Below, piece after piece: positions 7,685 through 16,732 of a stretch of 64,000 bases of DNA (its first letter is position 1; every line of letters starts with the position of its first letter). The stretch is from positions 1,798,001 to 1,862,000 of the forward strand of contig NZ_LT629971.1 in NCBI RefSeq assembly GCF_900108565.1, given 5' to 3'. This DNA comes from Mycolicibacterium rutilum (lineage in GTDB: Bacteria > Actinomycetota > Actinomycetes > Mycobacteriales > Mycobacteriaceae). The notes under the pieces are model-generated. The model was given only the letters and a program-made list of their open reading frames with translations, was not told where the DNA came from and ran no database searches. Both the position numbers and the translations under genes were made by a program.

Positions 7685-9562
7685 ATGCCGCAGAAGCCGC
7701 CCGCCGCCGTCATCGAGTCCGCCCACCGCAGTCACCTCGCTGCACTGCCGTTCGACGACACCGCGGACTTCGACGACGCCGACCGCGGGTTCATCGCCGC
7801 CCTCGAGCCCTGTGTGGTCACCGCCGGCGACGGCCGGGTGGTCTGGGACAACGATGCCTACTCGTTCCTGGCCGCCGATGCGCCGACGTCCGTGCATCCC
7901 AGCCTGTGGCGGCAGTCGCAGCTGTGCGCGAAACAGGGCCTCTACGAAGTCGTCCAAGGCATCTATCAGGTGCGCGGGCTCGACCTGTCGAACATCACGT
8001 TCGTCGAGGGCGACACCGGCGTAATCGTCATCGACCCGCTGATCTCCACCGAGACCGCGGCGGCCGCGCTGGGGTTGTACCGGGCGCACCGCGGTGACCG
8101 CCCCGTCGTCGCGGTGATCTACACCCACAGCCACGTCGACCATTTCGGCGGTGTTCTCGGTGTCACGAGCCAGTCCGAAGTCGACGCCGGACGCGTCGCG
8201 ATCATCGCGCCCGAACACTTCGCCGAACACGCGGTGCAGGAGAACGTGTACGCAGGCACCGCGATGGCCCGGCGGGCCGGTTACATGTACGGCGCCGCGC
8301 TGGCCCGCGGACCGCAGGGGCAGGTGGGGTGCGGGCTCGGCCAGGTCGGGTCGACGGGCGAGGTGGCGCTGATCGTGCCGACGGTCGACATCCGGCGAAC
8401 CGGCGAGACCCACACCGTCGACGGGGTGGAAATCGAGTTCCAGATGGCGCCCGGCACCGAGGCGCCGGCCGAGATGCACTTCTACTTCCCGAAGTTCCGC
8501 GCGCTGTGTATGGCCGAGAACGCCACCCACAACCTGCACAACCTGCTGACGCTGCGCGGTGCGCTGGTGCGCGACCCGCACGGCTGGGCGGGGTATCTGA
8601 CCGAGGCGATCGAGCGCTTCGCCGACCGCGCAGACGTCGTCTTCGCCTCACACCACTGGCCGACGTGGGGCCGGGAGCGCATCGTCGAATACCTTTCGCT
8701 GCAACGGGATCTGTACGCCTACCTGCATGACCAGACGTTGCGTCAACTCAATCAGGGGTACACCGGAATCGAGATCGCCGAGGACTTCGCGATGCCGCCG
8801 GCGCTGCAGAAGGCGTGGCACACCCACGGCTACTACGGGTCGGTCAGCCACAACGTCAAGGCCGTCTACCAGCGCTACATGGGCTGGTTCGACGGCAACC
8901 CAGGCCGGCTGTGGGCGCATCCGCCCGAGGCGATCGGCCCGCGATACGTCGAGGCGATGGGTGGGCCGGACCGCGTCGTCGAACTGGCTCGCGCGGCCTT
9001 CGACAACGGTGATTACCGTTGGGCAGCAACGCTTCTAGATCACGTCATCTTCACCGACGAGCAGCACGGCCCGGCTCGCGACCTGTACGCCGACACGCTC
9101 GAACAGCTGGCCTACGGCGCCGAGAACGGCGTGTGGCGCAACTTCTTCCTCTCCGGTGCGACCGAACTGCGCGACGGCAGCTTCGGCACCCCGACTCAGA
9201 GTGCGTCGCCGACGATCCTCGCGCAGCTGACCCCGGAGCAGATGTTCGACGCGCTCGCGATCAACGTGAACGGCCCGCGCGCGTGGGATCTCGACATCGC
9301 GGTCGACATCATGTTCTCCGACACGGAAGCCAACTACCGACTGACGCTGCGCAACGGCGTGCTGATCCACCGCAAGGTGCCCGCGGATCCGGCGTCGGCG
9401 CACGCCACCATACGGCTGGCGAACCGGATGCGCCTGATGGCACTGGCCGCGGGCGACCAGACCTCACCGGGCCTGGACGTCAGCGGCGACGCCGAGGTGC
9501 TGCAGGCGATGCTCGCGGTGGTCGACCGCCCCGACCCCGCGTTCAACATCATCACCCCGTGA
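7685..9562 (+). CDS. alkylsulfatase, metallo-beta-lactamase fold (SdsA1-like)
   Basis: 625 residues, the usual length for SDS-type alkylsulfatases. The metal-binding motif THSHVDHFGG is near residue 146, ENATHNLHN near 278, and SHHWP near 322. The C-terminal 120 residues form the SCP2-like substrate-binding domain (LTPEQMFDALAINVNG onward). It would cleave primary alkyl sulfates to alcohol and sulfate. An orthologue lies near lpqH in M. tuberculosis (Rv3762c), and an lpqH-like gene is also in this window. No signal peptide is evident. Confidence 0.88.
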   Translation: MPQKPPAAVIESAHRSHLAALPFDDTADFDDADRGFIAALEPCVVTAGDGRVVWDNDAYSFLAADAPTSVHPSLWRQSQLCAKQGLYEVVQGIYQVRGLDLSNITFVEGDTGVIVIDPLISTETAAAALGLYRAHRGDRPVVAVIYTHSHVDHFGGVLGVTSQSEVDAGRVAIIAPEHFAEHAVQENVYAGTAMARRAGYMYGAALARGPQGQVGCGLGQVGSTGEVALIVPTVDIRRTGETHTVDGVEIEFQMAPGTEAPAEMHFYFPKFRALCMAENATHNLHNLLTLRGALVRDPHGWAGYLTEAIERFADRADVVFASHHWPTWGRERIVEYLSLQRDLYAYLHDQTLRQLNQGYTGIEIAEDFAMPPALQKAWHTHGYYGSVSHNVKAVYQRYMGWFDGNPGRLWAHPPEAIGPRYVEAMGGPDRVVELARAAFDNGDYRWAATLLDHVIFTDEQHGPARDLYADTLEQLAYGAENGVWRNFFLSGATELRDGSFGTPTQSASPTILAQLTPEQMFDALAINVNGPRAWDLDIAVDIMFSDTEANYRLTLRNGVLIHRKVPADPASAHATIRLANRMRLMALAAGDQTSPGLDVSGDAEVLQAMLAVVDRPDPAFNIITP

Positions 9563-9577
9563 GGTAAAACCCCCCGC

Positions 9578-9635
9578 CGAACGTGGGTTACCCGCACGCT
9601 TCGAGGCCGAAATGCGTGCGGGTAACCCACGTTCG
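9578..9635. terminator. perfect 22-bp inverted repeat, bidirectional terminator
   Basis: Arms at 9578-9599 and 9614-9635 are exact inverted copies around a 14-base loop that itself contains TTCG...CGAA. It lies between the ends of two convergent genes (alkylsulfatase and SDR), the expected place for a hairpin serving both strands. There is no T-run, which is common for mycobacterial terminators. The length and perfection are unusual and could mark a dispersed palindromic repeat family. Confidence 0.75.
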
Positions 9636-9649
9636 CGCCAGGAAGGGAA

Positions 9650-10414
9650 CTACGGCATGCCGCCGTCGACCCGGATGATCGAACCCGACGTGTAGCTCGA
9701 CGCGTCCGACATCAGATACAGCGCCGCCCCGACGATCTCCGGCGGGTTGCCCAACCGCTTGAGCGCGAAGTGCTGCACCCCCGCGACCGTCGCCTCCATC
9801 TCCCACGCCTTGCTCACATCGGTCAGAAACGGCCCCGGCATCAGCGTGTTCACCCGCACCGTCGGCCCGAACGCCAACGCGAACCCCTCGGTCAACGCGT
9901 TCAGCCCAGCCTTGGACGCCGCATACGGCAGCATGTGCGCGTCCGGTCGCCGCGACCCGCTCGTGCTGACGTTGATGATCGACCCGCCGCCGTCGGCCAC
10001 CATCCGCTCCCCGACGAGCGCCGACAACCGGAACGGCCCCTTGAAGTTCAGGTTCATCACCGAGTCGAACAGCTTCTCCGACACCGAGGTCAGCGACTCG
10101 TACAGCGGGGACATGCCCGCGTTGTTGATCAGCACGTCGACCTTGCCGAAGCGCGCGTAGGCCGCCTGGACCAGCCCGTCGAGCTCATTCCAGCGGCCCA
10201 CGTGCGCCCCGTAGGGCAGCGCCGCGCGGCCGGTCTCGGCAGTGATCTCATCGGCGGTGGCCACGCAGGATTCGTACTTGCGGCTGGCGATCACGACGTC
10301 GGCGCCGCACCGCGCCGCGGCGAACGCCATCTCGCGGCCCAGCCCGCGACTGCCGCCGGTGACCAGCACTACCCGGTCGGTGAGGTCGAACAGCGTGTCC
10401 GCGAATGAACTCAT
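9650..10414 (-). CDS. short-chain dehydrogenase/reductase
   Basis: 254 residues, classical SDR size. The nucleotide motif TGGSRGLG is at residues 19-26, NNAG at about 95, the catalytic serine in NVSTSGS, and YAASK near 163. The C-terminus GSIIRVDGGMP is typical. The substrate cannot be read. The same frame is open far upstream, but the ATG at 10414 with the normal SDR N-terminus is the natural start; it is divergent from the phosphatase gene 18 bases away. Confidence 0.88.
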   Translation of the reverse strand: MSSFADTLFDLTDRVVLVTGGSRGLGREMAFAAARCGADVVIASRKYESCVATADEITAETGRAALPYGAHVGRWNELDGLVQAAYARFGKVDVLINNAGMSPLYESLTSVSEKLFDSVMNLNFKGPFRLSALVGERMVADGGGSIINVSTSGSRRPDAHMLPYAASKAGLNALTEGFALAFGPTVRVNTLMPGPFLTDVSKAWEMEATVAGVQHFALKRLGNPPEIVGAALYLMSDASSYTSGSIIRVDGGMP

Positions 10415-10432
10415 GGCCCATATGGTGGCACG

Positions 10433-11035
10433 GTGCAGTTGCTCATCATTCGTCACGCGTTGCCGCTCCGCAGCGAACCCGGCCAAGGGTCCGATCCCGA
10501 CCTGTCCGAGGACGGCATCGAACAGGCCAAACGGCTGCCGGACGCGCTGGCCCGCTATCCGATCTCGCGGCTGGTCAGCAGCCCGCAGAAGCGCGCGATC
10601 CAGACCGCCCAGCCGGTCGCCGACGCGCTCGGCCTGCCCATCGACATCGACGACCGCCTCGCCGAGTACGACCGCGACCTGTCGCACTACATCCCGGTCG
10701 AGCAGATCTCCAAGGAGGACATGCAGCGGCTGGCAAACGGCGACCTGCCCGGCGACGTCGACGCGGACGCGTTCGTCGAGCGGGTGCAGGCCGGCGTCGA
10801 CGACATCGTCCACAGCGCGGGCCGTGACGACACCGTCGCGCTGTTCAGCCACGGCGGGGTGATCAACGCGGTCGTGCACAAGGTGATGGGCACCGAGCGG
10901 CTGCTGTGCGTGCAGGTCGACTACGCGGGCGTCACCCGCGTGCTGTGGTCGTCGTCGCGCGACAGGTACTTCGTCGCAGGCATCAACTGCACCGAGCACG
11001 TATGGGACCTGCTGCCGAGAAATCAGCAGTGGTAG
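10433..11035 (+). CDS. histidine phosphatase family protein
   Basis: 200 residues starting at GTG. The phosphohistidine motif LLIIRHA (Arg7-His8) and the second catalytic histidine in FSHGGV near residue 140 place it in the phosphoglycerate-mutase-like superfamily. It is followed after nine bases by an APH-like kinase gene, probably in one transcript. The substrate is unknown. A real phosphoglycerate mutase is unlikely, since the usual RHGES and ERHYG-type segments are absent. Confidence 0.85.
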   Translation: MQLLIIRHALPLRSEPGQGSDPDLSEDGIEQAKRLPDALARYPISRLVSSPQKRAIQTAQPVADALGLPIDIDDRLAEYDRDLSHYIPVEQISKEDMQRLANGDLPGDVDADAFVERVQAGVDDIVHSAGRDDTVALFSHGGVINAVVHKVMGTERLLCVQVDYAGVTRVLWSSSRDRYFVAGINCTEHVWDLLPRNQQW

Positions 11036-11044
11036 ACAAGTGCG

Positions 11045-12070
11045 GTGACAATCTCGCTCGACGGGCTCGACCTCGACGCCCTTGACCGCCACCTGCGTTC
11101 CGAGGGCATCCCCCGCGACGGTGAGCTGCGCGCCGAGCTGATCTCCGGCGGCCGCTCCAACCTGACATTCCTGGTGTTTGACGACGCCGCCAAGTGGGTG
11201 CTGCGCAGGCCGCCACTGCACGGGCTGACCCCGTCGGCGCACGACATGGCCCGCGAGTACCGGGTGGTGGCCGCCCTCGAGGGCACCGCGGTACCGGTCG
11301 CCCGCGCGGTCACCATGCGCAACGACGACTCCGTGCTCGGCGCCCCGTTCCAGATGGTCGAGTACGTGCCCGGCCGCGTCATCCGGCACACGCCCGAACT
11401 CGAGGCGATCGGCGATCAGGCCGCGGTGAACTCCTGCGTCGACGCGCTGATCAAGGTGCTCGCCGACCTGCACTCGGTCGATCCCGAGCAGGTCGGGCTC
11501 GGCGACTTCGGCAAGCCGACCGGCTACCTCGAACGGCAAGTACGACGGTGGGGCGGGCAGTGGGAGCTGGTCCGCCGCGAGGACGACGAACGCGACGACG
11601 ACGTCAAACGCCTGCACTCGGCGTTGGCCGAAAAGATCCCGGCGCAGAGCCGAAGCGCGATCGTGCACGGCGACTACCGGATCGACAACACCATGCTCGA
11701 CGCGACCGACCACACCAAGGTGCTCGCGGTGCTGGACTGGGAGATGTCGACGCTCGGCGACCCGGTCAGCGACGCCGCGTTGATGTGCGTCTACCGCCAC
11801 CCGATGTTCAACCTCGTGCACTCGGATGCGGCATGGGCGTCACCGATGATCCCGACGGCCGACGAACTCGCACAACGCTATTCGGTGGCCGCCGGGCATC
11901 CGCTGGACCATTGGGACTTCTACATGGCGCTGGCGTACTTCAAGCTGGCGATCATCGCCGCCGGCATCGCCTACCGCGGCCGGGTCGGGGGCGGGGTGTC
12001 CGACGACATCGACAAGGTCGACGACGCCGTCGCCCCGCTGATCGCCGCCGGTCTAACCGAACTCTCTTAG
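11045..12070 (+). CDS. phosphotransferase (APH/ACAD10-like kinase)
   Basis: 341 residues, GTG start nine bases after the phosphatase stop. It carries the aminoglycoside-phosphotransferase fold: GGRSNLTF near residue 37, the catalytic loop HGDYRIDN near 208, and LDWEMSTLGDP near 232. Related mycobacterial proteins (Rv3761c type, sometimes labelled fadE36) resemble the kinase half of ACAD10/11, which phosphorylates hydroxyacyl-CoAs. That specific role is inferred only. The stop overlaps the stop of the convergent membrane-protein gene by four bases. Confidence 0.83.
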   Translation: MTISLDGLDLDALDRHLRSEGIPRDGELRAELISGGRSNLTFLVFDDAAKWVLRRPPLHGLTPSAHDMAREYRVVAALEGTAVPVARAVTMRNDDSVLGAPFQMVEYVPGRVIRHTPELEAIGDQAAVNSCVDALIKVLADLHSVDPEQVGLGDFGKPTGYLERQVRRWGGQWELVRREDDERDDDVKRLHSALAEKIPAQSRSAIVHGDYRIDNTMLDATDHTKVLAVLDWEMSTLGDPVSDAALMCVYRHPMFNLVHSDAAWASPMIPTADELAQRYSVAAGHPLDHWDFYMALAYFKLAIIAAGIAYRGRVGGGVSDDIDKVDDAVAPLIAAGLTELS

Positions 12071-12456
12071 CGCAGCGCGGCCTTGTAGTTCTTCTTCGCC
12101 GCGCGGCGCAGCTGGAAGATGCGCGCGGCCCCGGCCAGCGCGGTGATCAGCCCGCCGCCCACCGCCGCGAACAGGATCGCCACCCCCAGCGGCAGATCCC
12201 ACCGCCAGCCCAGGAACGCGAACTGGGCGGACTCGGTGTTCTGCGCGATGAAGATCAGAAGGATCACCAGGACCAGGAAGCCCGCGATCACCGCCGACCA
12301 CAGCGCGGCCGCCCGGGTGAAGTGCACATCCTTCGCCGCCGACGGGTTACGGTCGGCGAGCTCTGCGTCGCTCGGCGGCACCGGGGGCCCCGGATTCGGC
12401 GGATCGAACGGCTCCGGCTCGCTGCGCGCCGACGGCCCAAACGGATCGCTAGTCAT
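12067..12456 (-). CDS. LapA-like (DUF1049) two-helix membrane protein
   Basis: 129 residues. A proline/acid-rich cytoplasmic N-terminus (about 45 residues) is followed by two transmembrane helices (about 50-72 and 84-108) separated by NTESAQFAFLGWRWDLPLG, the pattern of the LapA/DUF1049 family, and a basic tail. Homologues beside the proXVWZ genes occur in M. tuberculosis (Rv3760 position). Function in mycobacteria is not established. ATG at 12456 is the first good start. Confidence 0.75.
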   Translation of the reverse strand: MTSDPFGPSARSEPEPFDPPNPGPPVPPSDAELADRNPSAAKDVHFTRAAALWSAVIAGFLVLVILLIFIAQNTESAQFAFLGWRWDLPLGVAILFAAVGGGLITALAGAARIFQLRRAAKKNYKAALR

Positions 12457-12557
12457 AGCCTCATCTTTGCCGTTCCCGACTGCGAAGAAACCACTTTGGC
12501 GTTTCAGCGTCGATCGAGCCGCGAACTCATGCTGAGACAAAGCCGCGCGGAGCAGCG

Positions 12558-12582
12558 ATGATCTCGATAATGTCGAGATCAT
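12558..12582. promoter_or_regulatory. inverted repeat over the -10 box and start codon of proX
   Basis: ATGATCTCGA (12558-12567) and TCGAGATCAT (12573-12582) are perfect 10-bp arms around TAATG. They overlap GATAAT at 12566-12571, a good -10 box. Transcription would start within a few bases of the ATG at 12581, so the message is probably leaderless, and no ribosome site is visible. A protein on this repeat would block RNA polymerase; as RNA the hairpin would hide the start codon. Either would control the whole transporter operon. Confidence 0.6.
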
Positions 12583-13549
12583 GACGCCCCCCACGGCGAG
12601 GCCGGCGCACCGTCGGCCCGCCTCTGTAGTCGCGGCGCTGGTCCTCCTCGTAGCCCTCATCGCCGCAGGCTGCGGCAGTTCCAATCCGCTCGGCGGCGGC
12701 GAGATCTCCGGCGACCTGAAGATCATCGCGGTCGGCTCCGCCGACTTCACCGAGTCCAAGATCATCGCCGAGATCTACGCCCAGGCGCTGGAAGCCAACG
12801 GCTTCACGGTGCGCCGCCAGTTCGGCATCGGCAGCCGCGAGACCTACATACCCGCGGTGCAGGACCACTCCATCGACCTCATCCCGGAATACACCGGCAA
12901 CCTGCTGCAGTACTTCGACCCCGAGGCCACCGCGACGACGCCGGACGCCGTGCTGATCGCGCTGCTCAAGGCGCTGCCCGGCGACCTGTCGATCCTGTAT
13001 CCGTCGCCCGCCGAGGACAAGGACACCCTCGCCGTCAGCGAGGCCACCGCGCAGCGGTGGAACCTCAAGACCATCGCCGATCTGGCCGCGCACTCGCCGG
13101 AGGTGAAAGTCGGTGGGCCGTCGGAGTTTGCGACGCGGGTGACCGGCCTGGTCGGTCTGAAGGACAAGTACGGCCTGGAGATCGCACCGGCGAACTTCGT
13201 CGCGATCAGCGACGGCGGCGGGCCCGCGACCGTGCAGGCGCTCACCGGCGGCACGGTCACCGCCGCGAACATCTTCAGCACCTCACCCGCGATCGAGCAG
13301 AGCCGGCTGGTCGTCCTGGAGGACCCGGAGAACGTGTTCCTGGCCGCCAACGTCGTCCCGCTGGTGGCGTCGCAGAAGATGTCCACCGATCTCAAGACCG
13401 TGCTCGACGCGGTGAGCGCGAAGATGACCACCGAGGCGCTGATCGAACTCAACACGTCGGTCGAGGGCAACCGCGGCGTCGACCCGGACGAGGCGGCGCG
13501 AAAGTGGATCACCGACAACGGTTTCGACCAGCCGGTGGCGCAGAAGTGA
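12581..13549 (+). CDS. proX: glycine betaine/choline ABC transporter substrate-binding lipoprotein
   Basis: 322 residues with a lipoprotein signal (lipobox IAAGC, Cys31). The mature part is an OpuAC/QbsF-type binding protein: VGSADFTESKIIAEIYAQAL near residues 52-71 and LIPEYTGNLLQYF near 105 are hallmarks of the OpuC/ProX group. It would deliver betaine-like quaternary amines to the permeases encoded downstream. The stop overlaps the GTG of proV. Exact substrate (glycine betaine, choline, carnitine) is not certain. Confidence 0.9.
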   Translation: MTPPTARPAHRRPASVVAALVLLVALIAAGCGSSNPLGGGEISGDLKIIAVGSADFTESKIIAEIYAQALEANGFTVRRQFGIGSRETYIPAVQDHSIDLIPEYTGNLLQYFDPEATATTPDAVLIALLKALPGDLSILYPSPAEDKDTLAVSEATAQRWNLKTIADLAAHSPEVKVGGPSEFATRVTGLVGLKDKYGLEIAPANFVAISDGGGPATVQALTGGTVTAANIFSTSPAIEQSRLVVLEDPENVFLAANVVPLVASQKMSTDLKTVLDAVSAKMTTEALIELNTSVEGNRGVDPDEAARKWITDNGFDQPVAQK

Positions 13550-14652
13550 TTACATTCCAGAACGTCACCAAGCGGTACCCCGACGGCACGGTGGCCGTCG
13601 ACGACCTGACCCTCGAGGTGCCCGAAGGCACGCTGACCGCGTTCGTCGGCCCGTCGGGCTGCGGCAAGACCACCTCGATGCGGATGATCAACCGGATGAT
13701 CGAGCCCACCTCGGGCACCTTGACCGTCAACGGCGACGATGTCACGAAGGTCGACCCGGTCAAACTGCGCCTCGGTATCGGTTACGTCATCCAGAGCGCC
13801 GGGCTCATGCCGCACCTGCGGGTCGTCGACAACGTCGCCACCGTGCCCGTGTTACGCGGCGAATCCCGCCGCAGCGCACGCAAATCCGCGCTCGAGGTGA
13901 TGGAACGGGTCGGGCTGGACCCGTCCCTCGGCAACCGCTACCCGGCCCAGCTGTCCGGTGGTCAGCAGCAGCGTGTCGGCGTCGCGCGGGCGTTGGCCGC
14001 CGACCCGCCGATCCTGCTGATGGACGAACCGTTCAGCGCGGTCGACCCGGTGGTGCGCGAGGAACTGCAGGCCGAGATCGTGCGGCTGCAGGGCGAACTG
14101 CGCAAGACCATCGTGTTCGTCACCCACGACATCGACGAGGCGGTCAAGCTCGGTGACAAGGTCGCGGTGTTCGGCCGCGGCGGCGTGCTGCAGCAGTACG
14201 CCGAACCGTCGTTCGTGTTGTCAAACCCGGCCAACGAGATGGTGGCCGGCTTCGTCGGCGCCGACCGCGGGTACCGCGGCCTGCAGTTCTTTCACGCGAC
14301 GGGGCTGCCGCTGCACGAGATCCGGGGGGTCGACGAAAACGAGGTCGACGCACTGCAATTGGATCCGGGTGACTGGCGGCTGGTGACCAAGGACGGGCGG
14401 CCGTACGCCTGGATCAACGCCGCGGGCGTGGACGTGCACCGCAAGGGCGGCTCGCTGTACGACAGCACGATCGGCGGCGGATCGCTGTTCCGGCCCGACG
14501 GCACGCTGCGCAACGCGCTCGACGCCGCGCTGTCGTCGCCGAGCGGGCTGGGTGTCGCGGTCGACGAGGACGGGCGCCTGGCCGGCGGGGTACGCGCCGA
14601 GGACGTGCTCGCCATCCTCGAACGCCAGCGCCGTGTGCCGGAGTTGGGTTAG
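13546..14652 (+). CDS. proV: glycine betaine ABC transporter ATP-binding protein
   Basis: 368 residues. Walker A GPSGCGKT at 35-42, a Q-loop in YVIQSAG, signature LSGGQQQR near 136, Walker B ILLMDEP near 155 and the THD switch are all present. The region after about residue 240 is a C-terminal extension with CBS-like character, as in OpuCA, where such domains sense ionic strength. GTG 13546 sits inside the proX stop (GTGA) and gives a normal N-terminus; the frame continues open upstream but that part is out of frame with proX. Confidence 0.9.
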   Translation: MITFQNVTKRYPDGTVAVDDLTLEVPEGTLTAFVGPSGCGKTTSMRMINRMIEPTSGTLTVNGDDVTKVDPVKLRLGIGYVIQSAGLMPHLRVVDNVATVPVLRGESRRSARKSALEVMERVGLDPSLGNRYPAQLSGGQQQRVGVARALAADPPILLMDEPFSAVDPVVREELQAEIVRLQGELRKTIVFVTHDIDEAVKLGDKVAVFGRGGVLQQYAEPSFVLSNPANEMVAGFVGADRGYRGLQFFHATGLPLHEIRGVDENEVDALQLDPGDWRLVTKDGRPYAWINAAGVDVHRKGGSLYDSTIGGGSLFRPDGTLRNALDAALSSPSGLGVAVDEDGRLAGGVRAEDVLAILERQRRVPELG

Positions 14653-14655
14653 CGC

Positions 14656-15324
14656 GTGCGCTACCTGTTCACCCACCTCGACGACCTGTGGGCGCTGACG
14701 CTGATCCATCTGCGGCTGTCGCTGATCCCGATCGTGCTGGGCCTGCTGATCGCCGTTCCGGTGGGGGCGCTGGTGCAGCGCACCACCACCGTGCGCCGGC
14801 TGACGACCATCACCGCGAGCATCATTTTCACGATCCCGTCGCTGGCCTTGTTCGTCGTGCTCCCGCTGCTCATCCCGACGCGCATCCTCGACGAGGCCAA
14901 CGTGATCGTCGCGCTGACCCTGTACACGGTCGCGCTGCTGGTGCGCGCCGTGCCCGAGGCGTTGGACGCGGTGTCGCCGACGGTGCTCGACGCGGCCACC
15001 GCGGTCGGCTACCGGCCGCTCACCCGGATGCTCAAAGTTGAGCTGCCGCTGGCTGTTCCGGTGCTCATCGCCAGCCTGCGCGTCGTCGCGGTGACCAACA
15101 TCTCGATGGTGTCGGTGGGTTCGGTGATCGGCATCGGCGGGCTCGGCACCTGGTTCACCGAGGGCTACCAGGCCAACAAGAGCGATCAGATCATCGCGGG
15201 CATCATCGCGATCTTCGTGCTCGCGATCGTCATCGACACCCTGATCATGCTCGCGGGCCGGGCGCTGACACCGTGGACCCGCGCCGCGCGGCCGTCCGGC
15301 AGACGCAAGGCGGTGACCGGATGA
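14656..15324 (+). CDS. proW: glycine betaine ABC transporter permease 1
   Basis: 222 residues, five to six transmembrane helices. The inner-membrane coupling loop reads LDAATAVGYRPLTRMLKVELP, the EAA-type loop of OpuCB/ProW proteins. GTG start three bases after proV. Its TGA overlaps the ATG of the second permease. It should pair with that protein as a heterodimeric channel for the betaine importer. Confidence 0.88.
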   Translation: MRYLFTHLDDLWALTLIHLRLSLIPIVLGLLIAVPVGALVQRTTTVRRLTTITASIIFTIPSLALFVVLPLLIPTRILDEANVIVALTLYTVALLVRAVPEALDAVSPTVLDAATAVGYRPLTRMLKVELPLAVPVLIASLRVVAVTNISMVSVGSVIGIGGLGTWFTEGYQANKSDQIIAGIIAIFVLAIVIDTLIMLAGRALTPWTRAARPSGRRKAVTG

Positions 15325-16076
15325 GCCCGATGAGCTTCCTGCAGCAGGCGCTGGCCTTCATCTTCACCGCCGAGAACTGGGGCGGCCCGGCCGGTCTGAC
15401 CGCACGCATCCTCGAGCATCTGCAGTACACCGTGATCGCCGCGGTGTTCTCCGCGCTGATCGCGATCCCGGTCGGCATGCTGATCGGGCACACCGGCCGC
15501 GGCACCTTCCTCGTCGTCACCGGGGTCAACGCGCTGCGCGCACTGCCGACCCTCGGCGTGCTGCTGCTCGGCGTGCTGCTGTGGGGACTCGGGCTGGTGC
15601 CGCCGACCGTCGCGCTGATGCTGCTCGGCATCCCGCCGCTGCTGGCAGGCACCTACGCCGGCATCGCCAACGTTGACCCCGCGGTCGTCGACGCCGCCCG
15701 CTCGATGGGCATGACCGAGCGGCGCATCCTGCTGCGGGTGGAGACGCCCATCGCGATGCCGCTGATCATCGGCGGCCTGCGCACCGCGGTGCTGCAGATC
15801 GTGGCGACCGCGACGGTGGCGGCCTACGCAAGCCTCGGCGGCCTCGGCCGGTATCTGATCGACGGCATCAAGGTGCGCGAGTTCCACCTGGCGTTGGTCG
15901 GCGCCCTGATGGTGACGGCGCTGGCGCTGCTGCTCGACGCCGTGCTCGCGTTCGCGGTGTGGGCGTCGGTGCCCGGCACGGGCCGGCTCAGGCGCCAGCG
16001 GTTGCCGCAGCCGTTCCTCGGTGACGAAGTCGCCGTCGAATCCCGGCCGCGCGCAACATCACACGGGCCGCCCTGA
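15321..16076 (+). CDS. proZ: glycine betaine ABC transporter permease 2
   Basis: 251 residues with about six transmembrane helices and a coupling loop VDAARSMGMTERRILLRVETP. Homologous to the preceding permease but with an extra N-terminal amphipathic segment (SFLQQALAFIFTAENWGG). ATG 15321 overlaps the proW stop, so the four genes are one translationally coupled operon. Corresponds by order to M. tuberculosis proZ (Rv3756c). Confidence 0.87.
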   Translation: MSPMSFLQQALAFIFTAENWGGPAGLTARILEHLQYTVIAAVFSALIAIPVGMLIGHTGRGTFLVVTGVNALRALPTLGVLLLGVLLWGLGLVPPTVALMLLGIPPLLAGTYAGIANVDPAVVDAARSMGMTERRILLRVETPIAMPLIIGGLRTAVLQIVATATVAAYASLGGLGRYLIDGIKVREFHLALVGALMVTALALLLDAVLAFAVWASVPGTGRLRRQRLPQPFLGDEVAVESRPRATSHGPP

Positions 16077-16141
16077 GGTGCTCTTGATCCCACCCGGGAA
16101 GCGCGTTACGAACGGAGGGGACCTTCGCATACGGTATAGGG

Positions 16142-16732
16142 GTGAGTGAAGCAGGCGGCTCCGAGAGAACCTGGCCGGCGATCCTGACCTGGCAGGCGCA
16201 CGACATCCCGCGGATGGAATCGGTGCGCGTGCACGTGGCGGGTAACCGCATCAAGGCGTACGGCCGGATCGTGGCTGCCGCGACGTCGTCGCACCCGGCG
16301 TTCTCGGCTTCCTACGATCTGGTGACCGATGAGGCCGGCGGCACCAAGCGGCTGTCGATGACCGTCACGCTCGCCGAGCGGGAACGGCAGCTGTCGATCG
16401 CCCGCGACGAAGAGAACATGTGGCTGGTGCAGCAGCACACCGGCGAGACCAGTCGCGCCGCGTTCGACGGCGCCCTCGACGTCGACGTGATCTTCAGCCC
16501 GTTCTTCAACGCGCTGCCGATCAGGCGCACCGGGCTCTATGAGCGGTCGGATTCGTTCAGCTGCCCGGTGGTCTACGTGCGGCTGCCGGAGCTGTCGGTG
16601 GAGACCGCGGTGATCAGCTACAGCAGCGCCGAGGACGGGATCAAGCTGCACTCGCCGGTCGCCGAGACCACCATCACCGTCGACTCCGACGGGTTCATCC
16701 TCGACTACCCCGGACTCGCAGAGCGGATCTGA
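16142..16732 (+). CDS. putative glycolipid-binding domain protein
   Basis: 196 residues, GTG start. A soluble all-beta protein matching the Pfam-style putative glycolipid-binding family: [15 protein letters not shown] at the N-terminus, [17 protein letters not shown] in the middle, and a C-terminal [10 protein letters not shown]. Mycobacterial orthologues lie between the proXVWZ operon and tyrA. The biochemical role is not established. Its 3' end overlaps the 3' end of the convergent tyrA gene by 38 bases. TATAGG at 16134-16139 close to the GTG may be a -10 box. Confidence 0.75.
   Translation: MSEAGGSERTWPAILTWQAHDIPRMESVRVHVAGNRIKAYGRIVAAATSSHPAFSASYDLVTDEAGGTKRLSMTVTLAERERQLSIARDEENMWLVQQHTGETSRAAFDGALDVDVIFSPFFNALPIRRTGLYERSDSFSCPVVYVRLPELSVETAVISYSSAEDGIKLHSPVAETTITVDSDGFILDYPGLAERI

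Noticed and set aside
10415..11821. Long open minus-strand frame continuing upstream of the SDR gene
   Set aside because: It is antisense to the phosphatase and APH-like genes, which have complete motifs. High-GC codon bias leaves the opposite frame open, and the SDR N-terminus is complete from 10414.
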